Positions 1 through 5,672 of a stretch of DNA of 5,672 nt are shown piece after piece. Source of the DNA: an uncultured Ignavibacteria bacterium (GTDB lineage Bacteria; Bacteroidota; Ignavibacteria; Kapaibacteriales; UBA2268). A program made the position numbers and the translations under genes. Positions within the stretch are counted from its first letter, which is position 1. Each line of letters opens with the position of its first letter. The stretch covers positions 1 to 5,672 of the forward strand of contig CAIWET010000033.1 of the NCBI GenBank assembly GCA_903911805.1, written 5' to 3'. The notes under the pieces were generated by a model that worked only from the letters and a program-made list of their open reading frames with translations, ran no database searches and had not been told where the DNA came from.

Positions 1-1548
1 AAAAAGAAAACTTTTAAAAATCAAGCTTATCTTGATTTTTCAAATCCTCAGATTTTAGCAAAACAGCAAAAAGAACTTGAAATTGTTAGAGCAAGTTTTG
101 GATCAGAATATCCAAACATCATTAATGGACAAGAAGTATTTTCAGCAAAGAAAACAATTTCTATTAATCCTTCAAATCTTGATGAAACTATTGGTATATT
201 CCAAAAAGGCGGAAAAGATATGGCTGAAGAAGCTATGCAATCAGCCGTTAATGCTTTTGAAACTTGGAAAAACACTTCTTCAGAAGAAAGAGCTGGAATT
301 TTATTCAAAGCAGCTGCAATTATGAAAAGAAGACGTTTGGAAATTAACGCTTGGATGATTTCCGAAGTTGGTAAAAGCTATTTAGAAGCTGATGCTGACA
401 CTTGCGAAGGTATAGACTTTTTAGAATTTTATGGCAGAGAAGCCTTAAGATATGGCAAAAACCAACCTTTAACAAAATGGGCTGGCGAAAAAAATGAATA
501 TTTCTATATTCCACTTGGGGTTGGTCTAGTTATTCCTCCTTGGAATTTCCCATTTGCTATTTTAGCTGGTATGACAACTGCTGCAATAGTTGCTGGTAAT
601 ACAGTCGTTTTAAAACCTTCTTCAGATTCTCCAATGATGGGCTGGTTATTATCAGACATTATGAAAGAAGCTGGATTACCTGATGGCGTCCTCAACTTCT
701 TTGTTGCTTCTGGCGCTGAAGCTGGTGATTATTTAGTTGAGCATCCAAAAACAAGATTTATTGCTTTCACTGGTTCAATGGAAGTTGGATTGAGAATCAA
801 TGAATTAGCAGCAAAATTATCTCCAGGTCAAATCTGGATTAAAAGAGTTGTTGCTGAAATGGGCGGAAAAGATGGTATCATCGTTGATTCTGAAGGCAAT
901 GTTGATGATGCAGTTGCTGGAACAGTTGCAGCAGCATTTAGTTTCCAAGGTCAAAAATGTTCAGCTTGCTCAAGAGTAATTGTTGATGCAAAAGTTTATG
1001 ATGAATTTGTTGCAAAATTGAAACCTCAAGTTGATGCACTTAAACAAGGCGATGCAAAAGATAATTTCTATACAGGTCCTGTTGTTTCTGCAAAAGCTGA
1101 AAAAAGCATTTTGGAATATATCGAAATTGGTAAAACTGAAGGCAAATTACTTTGCGGTGGCGAAAAAGCTGAAGGCAATGGATATTACATCAAACCAACA
1201 GTTTTCATCGATGTTGATCCAATGGCAAGAATTTCCAGAGAAGAAATTTTTGGTCCAGTTTTAGCAGTTATCAAATCTAATGATTATGACCACGCATTAG
1301 AAATTGCAAATAACACTATTTATGGTTTAACTGGTGCTGTTTATACTTTAAATGAAGAAAAATTAGCAAGAGCAAAAAAAGAATTCCACGTTGGAAATCT
1401 TTATTTAAACAGAAAATGTACTGGAGCTATGGTTGACGTTCATCCATTTGGTGGATTTAATATGAGTGGTACAGATTCAAAAGCTGGTTCTAAAGATTAT
1501 TTAATGTTGTTTTTACAAGGTAAATCTGTAGCAACAAAGATTTTATAG
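1..1548 (+). CDS. pruA: L-glutamate gamma-semialdehyde (1-pyrroline-5-carboxylate) dehydrogenase, 5'-partial
   Basis: This enzyme oxidises glutamate semialdehyde, the open form of 1-pyrroline-5-carboxylate, to glutamate with NAD+, the second step of proline catabolism in the cytosol. The frame is open from base 1 and gives 515 visible residues; the first in-frame ATG (base 220) lies inside the conserved fold, since the preceding 73 residues (FKNQAYLDFS..., YPNIINGQEV..., SINPSN) align with the N-terminus of Bacillus RocA and Thermus P5CDH. Visible numbering: PWNFP around residue 181, FTGS 256-259 (nucleotide binding), general base E286 in AEMGGKDG, catalytic nucleophile C320 in GQKCSACSR, and the C-terminal HPFGGFNMSGTDSKAG from 481. 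E and C are 34 residues apart, as in the Thermus enzyme (E288/C322 from memory), so only about two residues appear to be missing. It is a stand-alone enzyme, not a PutA fusion. Whether proline dehydrogenase lies upstream cannot be seen. A terminator follows, so it ends its transcription unit. Confidence 0.96.
   Translation, partial: KKKTFKNQAYLDFSNPQILAKQQKELEIVRASFGSEYPNIINGQEVFSAKKTISINPSNLDETIGIFQKGGKDMAEEAMQSAVNAFETWKNTSSEERAGILFKAAAIMKRRRLEINAWMISEVGKSYLEADADTCEGIDFLEFYGREALRYGKNQPLTKWAGEKNEYFYIPLGVGLVIPPWNFPFAILAGMTTAAIVAGNTVVLKPSSDSPMMGWLLSDIMKEAGLPDGVLNFFVASGAEAGDYLVEHPKTRFIAFTGSMEVGLRINELAAKLSPGQIWIKRVVAEMGGKDGIIVDSEGNVDDAVAGTVAAAFSFQGQKCSACSRVIVDAKVYDEFVAKLKPQVDALKQGDAKDNFYTGPVVSAKAEKSILEYIEIGKTEGKLLCGGEKAEGNGYYIKPTVFIDVDPMARISREEIFGPVLAVIKSNDYDHALEIANNTIYGLTGAVYTLNEEKLARAKKEFHVGNLYLNRKCTGAMVDVHPFGGFNMSGTDSKAGSKDYLMLFLQGKSVATKIL
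16..40 (+). repeat. Perfect 10-bp inverted repeat in the start of the dehydrogenase gene
   Basis: AAAAATCAAG (16-25) and CTTGATTTTT (31-40) are exact reverse complements separated by the 5-base loop CTTAT. The hairpin sits in about the first 15 codons of the dehydrogenase gene, so in mRNA it lies just downstream of the start codon. The stem is AT-rich (three G/C pairs), so its stability is modest. It may be chance in AT-rich coding sequence or may affect translation initiation; the sequence alone does not decide. Confidence 0.5.
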
Positions 1549-1577
1549 TATTAAGAATAATTTATTTTTTAATTTGA

Positions 1578-1599
1578 GGGGCATTTTGCCCCTTTTTTT
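1578..1599 (+). terminator. Intrinsic terminator of the dehydrogenase gene
   Basis: The stem GGGGC (1578-1582) / GCCCC (1588-1592) with loop ATTTT is followed at once by seven T (1593-1599), 30 bases after the dehydrogenase stop codon. This is a textbook rho-independent terminator for the + strand. Read on the - strand the hairpin is not followed by a T run, so it is not an obvious terminator for the convergent gene. Confidence 0.9.
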
Positions 1600-1936
1600 A
1601 TCCTCTAAAAATAAAATAAACTGCCCCCATAATACACAAACCAGCCCATACATAATCCCATTTAAAAGGCTGATTCATATAAAATATTGAAAATGGAATA
1701 AATACTGATAAAGTTATCACTTCCTGCAAAATTTTTAACTGCCCTAAGTTCATTTCGGTATATCCGATTCTATTTGCAGGAACCATTAACATATATTCAA
1801 ATAATGCAATTCCCCAACTAAGTAAAGCGGCAATATACCATTTTTTATCACTTAGATTCTTTAAATGAGAATACCAGGCAAATGACATAAACACATTTGA
1901 GAGCATTAATAAGCCAACAGTTTTCAATAGCACCAT
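1598..1936 (-). CDS. DUF486 family small integral membrane protein (DMT-like)
   Basis: This 112-residue protein is nearly all membrane: four hydrophobic segments at about residues 3-22, 33-52, 68-88 and 93-110, separated by short polar loops. The FAWYSHLK segment at the end of helix 1 and QLKILQEVITL before and into helix 3 are the patterns I associate with DUF486, a family usually annotated as drug/metabolite-transporter superfamily because its size and four-helix layout resemble EmrE-type small multidrug resistance proteins. No substrate is known to me, and transport is an inference from fold class. The ATG at 1934-1936 gives the usual family length; there is no clear Shine-Dalgarno sequence before it, only AT-rich DNA. 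It is convergent with the dehydrogenase and divergent from the phosphate operon, so it is probably monocistronic. Its TAA stop lies at 1598-1600, inside the T-tract of the opposing terminator. Confidence 0.88.
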   Translation of the reverse strand: MVLLKTVGLLMLSNVFMSFAWYSHLKNLSDKKWYIAALLSWGIALFEYMLMVPANRIGYTEMNLGQLKILQEVITLSVFIPFSIFYMNQPFKWDYVWAGLCIMGAVYFIFRG

Positions 1937-2036
1937 TTTTTAAATATTCACTTATAATTCAAAAGATTAGCTTAACGATATTAATACTAACTTATTGAAT
2001 AATAATAAATTTTCCTTTTCTATTTGTAAATTTTTC

Positions 2037-2069
2037 GTTAAATTATAGTTTAGATTTAGTTAATCTTAA
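2037..2069 (+). promoter_or_regulatory. Three tandem 11-bp repeats, candidate PhoB/PhoP-type operator
   Basis: Three contiguous 11-mers begin GTTAAAT (2037), GTTTAGA (2048) and GTTAATC (2059), each followed by four A/T bases, giving the pattern GTTWAD-N-WWWA. A seven-base core plus four A/T bases with an 11-bp period is the arrangement of Pho boxes bound by PhoB/PhoP/SphR response regulators, and TTAA/TTTA cores are like those of Bacillus (TTAACA-type) and cyanobacterial (CTTAACCT-type) boxes. The last unit also forms a dyad, GTTAA-TC-TTAAC (2059-2070). The site lies about 90 bp before the start of a phosphate-transport operon, which fits. The assignment is inference: the region is very AT-rich and no box is established for this organism. 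Confidence 0.38.
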
Positions 2070-2094
2070 CAATTAAATACTGAATCTTATTTAG

Positions 2095-2100
2095 TAAAAT
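2095..2100 (+). promoter_or_regulatory. Possible -10 element for the DUF47-pit operon
   Basis: TAAAAT matches the sigma-70 -10 consensus at five of six bases. No good -35 hexamer lies 17 bp upstream, as would be expected for an activator-dependent promoter with the 11-bp repeats standing in for it; transcription would start near 2107. A competing reading is a Bacteroidetes-type promoter, TTTG at 2023-2026 and TAGTTTAG at 2046-2053 (one mismatch to TAnnTTTG) with a 19-bp gap. I cannot choose between them. Confidence 0.2.
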
Positions 2101-2108
2101 GAATGGTG

Positions 2109-2130
2109 ATTCAGAAATAATTCAGCTATA
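2109..2130 (+). repeat. Pair of 11-bp direct repeats just upstream of the DUF47 gene
   Basis: ATTCAGAAATA (2109-2119) is followed immediately by ATTCAGCTATA (2120-2130), nine of eleven bases identical. On the - strand the core reads CTGAATT-ATTT-CTGAATC, two CTG-led heptamers with a four-base A/T spacer, the same geometry as an enteric Pho box although the inner bases differ. An inverted copy, CTGAATC, lies at 2080-2086 and could pair with GATTCAG at 2108-2114. The pair ends about 30 bases before the start codon, a position better suited to repression or a leader-RNA structure than to activation. Confidence 0.4.
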
Positions 2131-2150
2131 ACATTTTTAGAATATATTTT

Positions 2151-2156
2151 AGAGGA
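2151..2156 (+). promoter_or_regulatory. Ribosome binding site of the DUF47 gene
   Basis: AGAGGA lies only three bases before the ATG at 2160, which is close for a Shine-Dalgarno sequence. A second in-frame ATG at 2175 has AAGAG (2166-2170) four bases before it. Conservation favours 2160, because family members usually carry a short hydrophobic lead before the P-K-E/F-F motif. Confidence 0.5.
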
Positions 2157-2159
2157 TTT

Positions 2160-2783
2160 ATGTTTAAGAGTATAATGCCCAAAGAGTACAAATTTTATGA
2201 TTTCTTTGATAATCATATTGGATTAGTTTACGAAGCTTCAGTTGCATTGCAAAATATCGATACTAACGCATCTAATTTAATTGATACTGTAAAAAAAATC
2301 AAAGAGTTAGAACATCGTGCTGATGACATCACTCACGAATGTACAGAAACTTTGCATAAGACATTTATTACTCCTTTCGAAAGACAGGATATTTACTCCT
2401 TAATTAAAAAACTAGATGATATTATCGATAGTATTGATAGTGCAGCTAGCAGAATGTCTTTGTATGGCATTCAAGAAGTAAGGCACGAATGCAAAGCTAT
2501 TGCTGGTATTTTAATTGAATGTACTCAGGCATTACAAGCAGCATTATTAGGCTTAAGAAATATAAAAAGACCTGTTCATATTAAAGAGAAAATCGTAAAA
2601 GTTAGAGAATTGGAATCAAAATGCGATATAATCTTTAAAGATGCTTTAAGCAGACTTTTCAAAGAAAGCGACGCAATGCTCGTAATTAAATGGAAAGAAA
2701 TCTTTGAAAGATTAGAAAAATCAGTTGACAGGTGCGAAGATGCTGCAAACATCATCGAAAGTATTTTAATTGATAACGCATAA
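2160..2783 (+). CDS. DUF47 family PhoU-like protein, Pit accessory/regulatory protein
   Basis: This 207-residue cytosolic protein is predicted to be all-helical, like PhoU, and its family (DUF47/PhoU-div) is usually encoded directly before PiT phosphate permeases, where it is thought to modulate Pit. Visible hallmarks are the N-terminal MPKEYKFYDFFDNH, the acidic metal-binding-type helix ELEHRADDITHECTE (about 49-63), TPFERQDIYSLIKKLDDIIDSID (in two stretches, about 71-93), the second-half counterpart ELESKCD (150-156), and the C-terminal WKEIFERLEKSVDRCEDAAN helix (178-197). The duplicated acidic helices match the two three-helix bundles of PhoU folds. Length is typical. It is the first gene of an operon with pit, whose start codon comes 16 bases after its stop. 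The start at 2160 is preferred over M6 at 2175. Exact biochemical role is not established in general; the Pit link rests on context and family knowledge. Confidence 0.93.
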   Translation: MFKSIMPKEYKFYDFFDNHIGLVYEASVALQNIDTNASNLIDTVKKIKELEHRADDITHECTETLHKTFITPFERQDIYSLIKKLDDIIDSIDSAASRMSLYGIQEVRHECKAIAGILIECTQALQAALLGLRNIKRPVHIKEKIVKVRELESKCDIIFKDALSRLFKESDAMLVIKWKEIFERLEKSVDRCEDAANIIESILIDNA

Positions 2784-2784
2784 T

Positions 2785-2790
2785 AAGGAA
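2785..2790 (+). promoter_or_regulatory. Ribosome binding site of pit
   Basis: AAGGAA lies nine bases before the ATG at 2800, in the 16-base gap after the DUF47 stop codon. It is a good Shine-Dalgarno match at normal spacing and fixes the start of the permease. Confidence 0.75.
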
Positions 2791-2799
2791 TAAATAAAA

Positions 2800-3822
2800 A
2801 TGGATTCATTATTAATTGTAGTTATTATTGCAATTGTTATAGCGCTTTTGTTTGATGTGATCAATGGATTCCACGATGCTGCAAATTCTATTGCAACAAT
2901 AGTTTCTACCAAAGTGCTATCACCTAGATTTGCAGTACTTTGGGCGGCATTTTTTAATTTTATTGCAATGTTTGTATTTGCTCCAAAAGTTGCAGATACT
3001 ATATCAAAAATTGTTAAAATTGACTCCAAAGATCATACTTATATCTACGTTGTTATAGCTGGTCTATTAGGTGCAATTGTTTGGGATTTGCTCACTTGGT
3101 GGCTTGGGTTACCGGTTAGTTCTTCTCACGCCTTGATAGGCGGTTTAGCTGGTGCAGGTATAGCTCACGCTGGTGTTGACTCGATTCGCTGGCACAAACT
3201 AGTAGAAGCTATGACATTTATCCCGTTAGCACCTATTATTGGTGCTGGACTAGGGTTTGGTATTATGATAATTGTTTATTGGGCTTTGCGAAAGTGGCAT
3301 CCGCAAAAAGTTGACAGCGTTTTTAGGAAAGGTCAACTATTTTCAGCAGCACTTTATTCATTAGGTCACGGTGGAAATGATGCTCAGAAAACTATGGGTA
3401 TTATTGTTGCACTTTTAATTGCTAGTGGATATTATTCAAAAGATGTTCAATTAGATTTGACACAATGGAATACTGCTTGGATTATCTATGCTTGCCATAT
3501 CGCTATGGCTGTTGGTACCGCAATGGGTGGATGGAAAATCGTAAAAACAATGGGTATGAAATTGACAAAATTGAAACCAGTTCACGGATTTTGTGCTGAA
3601 ACTGCAGGCGCCTTAACTTTATATTTAGCGACTGCAATTGGTATTCCAGTTTCTACAACTCATACTATTGCTGGTTCAATTGTTGGAGTTGGAATGACTT
3701 CTAATTTGAATGGAATTAAGTGGAAAATAGCAAGCAAAGTTGTTGTTTCCTGGATTATTACAATTCCATTTTCAGCAGGAGTTGCGGCATTAACATATTA
3801 TACATTTGCTATGTTCTTTTAA
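2800..3822 (+). CDS. pit: PiT family inorganic phosphate permease
   Basis: This 340-residue inner-membrane protein takes up inorganic phosphate, in bacterial PiT proteins usually as a metal-phosphate complex driven by the cation gradient. The two halves show the inverted-repeat signatures of the family (PF01384): GFHDAANSIAT at residues 23-33 matches SLGHGGNDAQKTMG at 187-200, and VSSSHALIGGLAGAG from 106 matches VSTTHTIAGSIVGVG from 284. The D26/N29 and N193/D194 positions correspond to substrate and cation-binding residues in the family. About ten hydrophobic segments are visible, with a charged cytosolic loop around 164-185. The length matches the short PiT class (about 330-350) rather than the roughly 500-residue E. 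coli PitA. It is the second gene of the DUF47-pit operon and is followed by an intrinsic terminator. Both signatures are complete, so it should be functional; sulfate transport by CysP-type relatives is a less likely alternative given the DUF47 partner. Confidence 0.96.
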   Translation: MDSLLIVVIIAIVIALLFDVINGFHDAANSIATIVSTKVLSPRFAVLWAAFFNFIAMFVFAPKVADTISKIVKIDSKDHTYIYVVIAGLLGAIVWDLLTWWLGLPVSSSHALIGGLAGAGIAHAGVDSIRWHKLVEAMTFIPLAPIIGAGLGFGIMIIVYWALRKWHPQKVDSVFRKGQLFSAALYSLGHGGNDAQKTMGIIVALLIASGYYSKDVQLDLTQWNTAWIIYACHIAMAVGTAMGGWKIVKTMGMKLTKLKPVHGFCAETAGALTLYLATAIGIPVSTTHTIAGSIVGVGMTSNLNGIKWKIASKVVVSWIITIPFSAGVAALTYYTFAMFF

Positions 3823-3841
3823 ATCAACAATTAGTTGATTT
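3821..3841 (+). repeat. 8-bp inverted repeat overlapping the pit stop codon
   Basis: AAATCAAC (3821-3828) and GTTGATTT (3834-3841) are exact complements around the loop AATTA, beginning at the second base of the pit stop codon. Only a short T run follows (T to 3842, then G), so on its own it is a poor terminator. It could protect the 3' end or be chance in AT-rich DNA. Confidence 0.35.
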
Positions 3842-3867
3842 TGTAATACGCTAATATTATTCTTACT

Positions 3868-3906
3868 AGATGGAGCCCATAAAGGTGGGTTCCATCTTTT
3901 ATTTTT
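3868..3906 (+). terminator. Intrinsic terminator of the DUF47-pit operon
   Basis: A 12-bp stem, AGATGGAGCCCA (3868-3879) with TGGGTTCCATCT (3886-3897), has one G-T wobble and a six-base loop. It is followed by a T-rich run (3897-3906, one A at 3901). It lies 46 bases after the pit stop codon. On the opposite strand the hairpin is followed by AGTAAG, not a T run, so it is directed to the + strand; as a strong hairpin between convergent genes it may still slow polymerase coming from the acyltransferase gene. Confidence 0.88.
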
Positions 3907-3945
3907 AGGGTTTCATTATTTAGTATGCCATTTTTTGCTTAAAAA

Positions 3946-5672
3946 TCAAGCATAATCAGAAATTTTACTGTAATAATATCTTTCTTTATAGTTTTCTTTC
4001 ATTCTGCTTAGGTCTAATAAAATAAGCCCATCCACTACATTTGAGAAGGCTTCATCAACTCCAAAATCAATAAATTTTACGCCATCTTGTTCGCAAAGCT
4101 CAGAATATCTTTTGAATAACACGGGTACGGAATACCCAATATTCTTTAATGTTTTCTTTAAATTTATAAAATCTTCCTGATAATTAGCAGAATTTAGTAT
4201 TTCATTTACATCAGATTGCATAGATTTTGAGATTATAAACTTTGTTTTTGCTGATGATAATTCACTATTATCTTTATGCCACTTTGTATAAAAGCCAACT
4301 ATCAAACTTTTTGCAAATTCACTATAACTATCGCTAATACTTACTGCTCCAAATAGATATTTTATTTCTGGATTTTTACTTAAATATGAACCAATGCCTT
4401 GCCATAATTGGTCTAAAGCGTTTGATTTCCAATATTTTTGTTGGATGAAACTTCTCCCCATTTCAACACTGCTCTCGAGAATTTCCTTAAATTCATCAGA
4501 AAAACTAAATTCAACAGAATTATATAAACCCCTGATTCCATAATTTTCAATAATATCTTTACAAATTCCAATTCTATATGAACCAATTATATCTAACCGC
4601 TTTTCGTCCCAAAGTACTATATGTTTATAATATGTATCGTAATTATCAGAATCTTGCTTATTCCCTGTTCCTTCGCCAACTTTTCTAAAAGTAACTTCTC
4701 TCAATCTAGCGATTTCTTTAATTACATTCGATTTAGAGCCATCTACTAGATAAATGATTTTACTATCTGATGCAAATCCTAAAACTTCTGATTGAGATAA
4801 TTCTAACTTAATTATTTTTGAATCAATTGGGTGAATAATGTTCTTTTCAGTTGGTAATATTCCTTTGATTATATTTTTTTTAATCTGATTTGTATGCTTC
4901 CTTAATAATTTTGTCTTTTCATTGAAATTAATATGCATCTTAGCAAAGGCATCCTTTGCTATAGGATTACCAATTTTAATTACAAGTGATTTGCCTTTTT
5001 TATTAAATATCTCTCTAGGTAATAAAAAAGTAGATAGCTTTTTATTAATAGTGGATAGAAAATAGAATAAATATGAATTTCTTCCCTTTATATGTACAGG
5101 TAATATTGGGGCTGAAAATTTTTCAGCAAATTTAACTGCTCCAGTAGTCCATTTTTTATCTTTAATCCCATTAATTTTATATCTAGAAACTTCTCCTGCA
5201 GGAAAAATAATTATTGCTTCTTCATTTTCTAATCTTTTATGAATTTCAAGCAAACTTGCTTTTGCTAAAGTTTTATTAAAAGTACTATATGGAATAAAAA
5301 ATTCATTTAAGTTTTCTAACTGCATTAACACATCATTTGCTACAATTTTTACATCTTTTCTTACCTGATATACCAACTTAAGAAGAGCCAGCCCATCCAA
5401 GCCACCAAGTGGATGATTTGAAACTATTATTAGTTTTCCTTCTGCAGGAATTTTATTTTTGTCTTTATCTGACACATAAAAAGAAAAATCTAAATGCTCA
5501 AAAATATCATCTAAGAAGTCAATATTCTTTTTATTTTGATGCTTATCTAAAAATGAATTAATTTTTCCTACTTTCAATATCAAGTTTAAAGAACCAATTA
5601 TTATAGATTTAAATAATTGATTATAATTTTTGAAATTCTTAACATTATTTTCTAATATTTCATTTAGATCAA
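3946..5672 (-). CDS. Two-domain acyltransferase: PlsC-like O-acyltransferase plus OlsB-type GNAT (OlsF-like), 5'-partial
   Basis: The frame is open through the right edge, so the start lies outside; the nearest in-frame start-like codon (TTG at 5583-5581) is internal, because 29 further family-like residues precede it. The visible part is 574 residues. In visible numbering the N-terminal half is a glycerophospholipid/lysophospholipid acyltransferase domain with NHPLGGLDG at 85-93 (catalytic H86 and D92) and FPAGEVSR at 156-163. The C-terminal half from about 322 is a GNAT domain of the ornithine-lipid N-acyltransferase/hemolysin-like type (Acetyltransf_5): RLREVTFRKVGEGTG, D-x-YDxYY, the EMGRSFI helix near 403, and LFGAVSIS near 439. 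This order matches OlsF, which makes ornithine lipids by N-acylating ornithine (C-terminal domain) and then O-acylating lyso-ornithine lipid (N-terminal domain). The head group (ornithine, glycine or another amine) is not readable from sequence. No promoter is visible. No T-rich terminator for this strand was found after its TGA stop at 3948-3946. Confidence 0.9.
   Translation of the reverse strand, partial: DLNEILENNVKNFKNYNQLFKSIIIGSLNLILKVGKINSFLDKHQNKKNIDFLDDIFEHLDFSFYVSDKDKNKIPAEGKLIIVSNHPLGGLDGLALLKLVYQVRKDVKIVANDVLMQLENLNEFFIPYSTFNKTLAKASLLEIHKRLENEEAIIIFPAGEVSRYKINGIKDKKWTTGAVKFAEKFSAPILPVHIKGRNSYLFYFLSTINKKLSTFLLPREIFNKKGKSLVIKIGNPIAKDAFAKMHINFNEKTKLLRKHTNQIKKNIIKGILPTEKNIIHPIDSKIIKLELSQSEVLGFASDSKIIYLVDGSKSNVIKEIARLREVTFRKVGEGTGNKQDSDNYDTYYKHIVLWDEKRLDIIGSYRIGICKDIIENYGIRGLYNSVEFSFSDEFKEILESSVEMGRSFIQQKYWKSNALDQLWQGIGSYLSKNPEIKYLFGAVSISDSYSEFAKSLIVGFYTKWHKDNSELSSAKTKFIISKSMQSDVNEILNSANYQEDFINLKKTLKNIGYSVPVLFKRYSELCEQDGVKFIDFGVDEAFSNVVDGLILLDLSRMKENYKERYYYSKISDYA

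Noticed and set aside
220..1548. ATG at 220 as the start of the dehydrogenase (442 residues)
   Set aside because: The frame is open to base 1 and the 73 residues before this ATG match the conserved N-terminus of P5C dehydrogenases, so the ATG is internal and the true start lies just outside the window.
2766..3029. Antisense open frames of 60-90 residues over the dehydrogenase, DUF47 and pit genes
   Set aside because: They lie opposite or out of frame with strongly conserved genes, show no recognisable motif and have no ribosome binding site, so they are shadows of the real genes.
14..3951. Shared 13-mer TTAAAAATCAAGC at 14-26 and 3939-3951
   Set aside because: It is AT-rich, lies within unrelated coding or stop-codon contexts, and flanking sequence differs, so it is most likely coincidence and not a mobile-element repeat.
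3936..3952. TGCTT/AAGCA hairpin over the acyltransferase stop codon as its terminator
   Set aside because: The stem is only 5 bp and on the - strand it is followed by a run of A, not T.
5394..5415. CATCCA/TGGATG inverted repeat in the acyltransferase gene
   Set aside because: It falls on codons of the conserved NHPLGGLDG active-site motif, so protein constraint explains the sequence.
3946..5583. TTG at 5583-5581 as the start of the acyltransferase (545 residues)
   Set aside because: The frame continues without a stop to the right edge, adding 29 residues that look like the normal N-terminal helical region of the family. Full-length relatives are about 600 residues.

Overview
The window is AT-rich (roughly two-thirds A+T by eye) bacterial chromosome carrying five conserved genes. 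I see no tRNA, rRNA, CRISPR array, insertion sequence or phage gene. The gene content and the particular protein variants (a Thermus/Bacillus-type P5C dehydrogenase, a PiT phosphate transporter with a DUF47 partner, and a lysophospholipid-acyltransferase/GNAT fusion with the NHPLGGLDG motif) fit a low-GC member of the Bacteroidota/Chlorobi-Ignavibacteria side of the FCB group. That placement is an inference from remembered protein families and is only moderately secure.

Layout. (1) Bases 1-1548, + strand: L-glutamate gamma-semialdehyde (1-pyrroline-5-carboxylate) dehydrogenase, missing only about its first couple of residues at the left edge and closed by a strong intrinsic terminator at 1578-1599. 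(2) Bases 1598-1936, - strand: a 112-residue, four-helix DUF486 membrane protein, convergent with gene 1, its stop codon lying in the U-tract of that terminator. (3) Bases 1937-2159: a 223-bp divergent intergenic region with two clusters of 11-bp-spaced direct repeats resembling Pho-box architecture. (4) Bases 2160-3822, + strand: a two-gene operon, a DUF47 (PhoU-like) protein then a PiT inorganic phosphate permease, 16 bp apart, ended by a 12-bp-stem terminator at 3868-3906. (5) Bases 3946-5672, - strand, running off the right edge: a two-domain acyltransferase, N-terminal PlsC-like O-acyltransferase and C-terminal GNAT of the ornithine-lipid N-acyltransferase type, resembling the bifunctional ornithine-lipid synthase OlsF.

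The genes do different jobs: the last step of proline catabolism, low-affinity phosphate uptake with its regulator-like partner, and probable aminolipid synthesis. Phosphate-free ornithine lipids are a known response to phosphate limitation in several bacteria, so the closeness of a phosphate transporter and an OlsF-like gene is suggestive, but they are on opposite strands and nothing in the sequence ties their expression together. I found no clearly new system. The most interesting items are the repeat-rich operon promoter region, the acyltransferase fusion, and a perfect 10-bp hairpin inside the first codons of the dehydrogenase gene.
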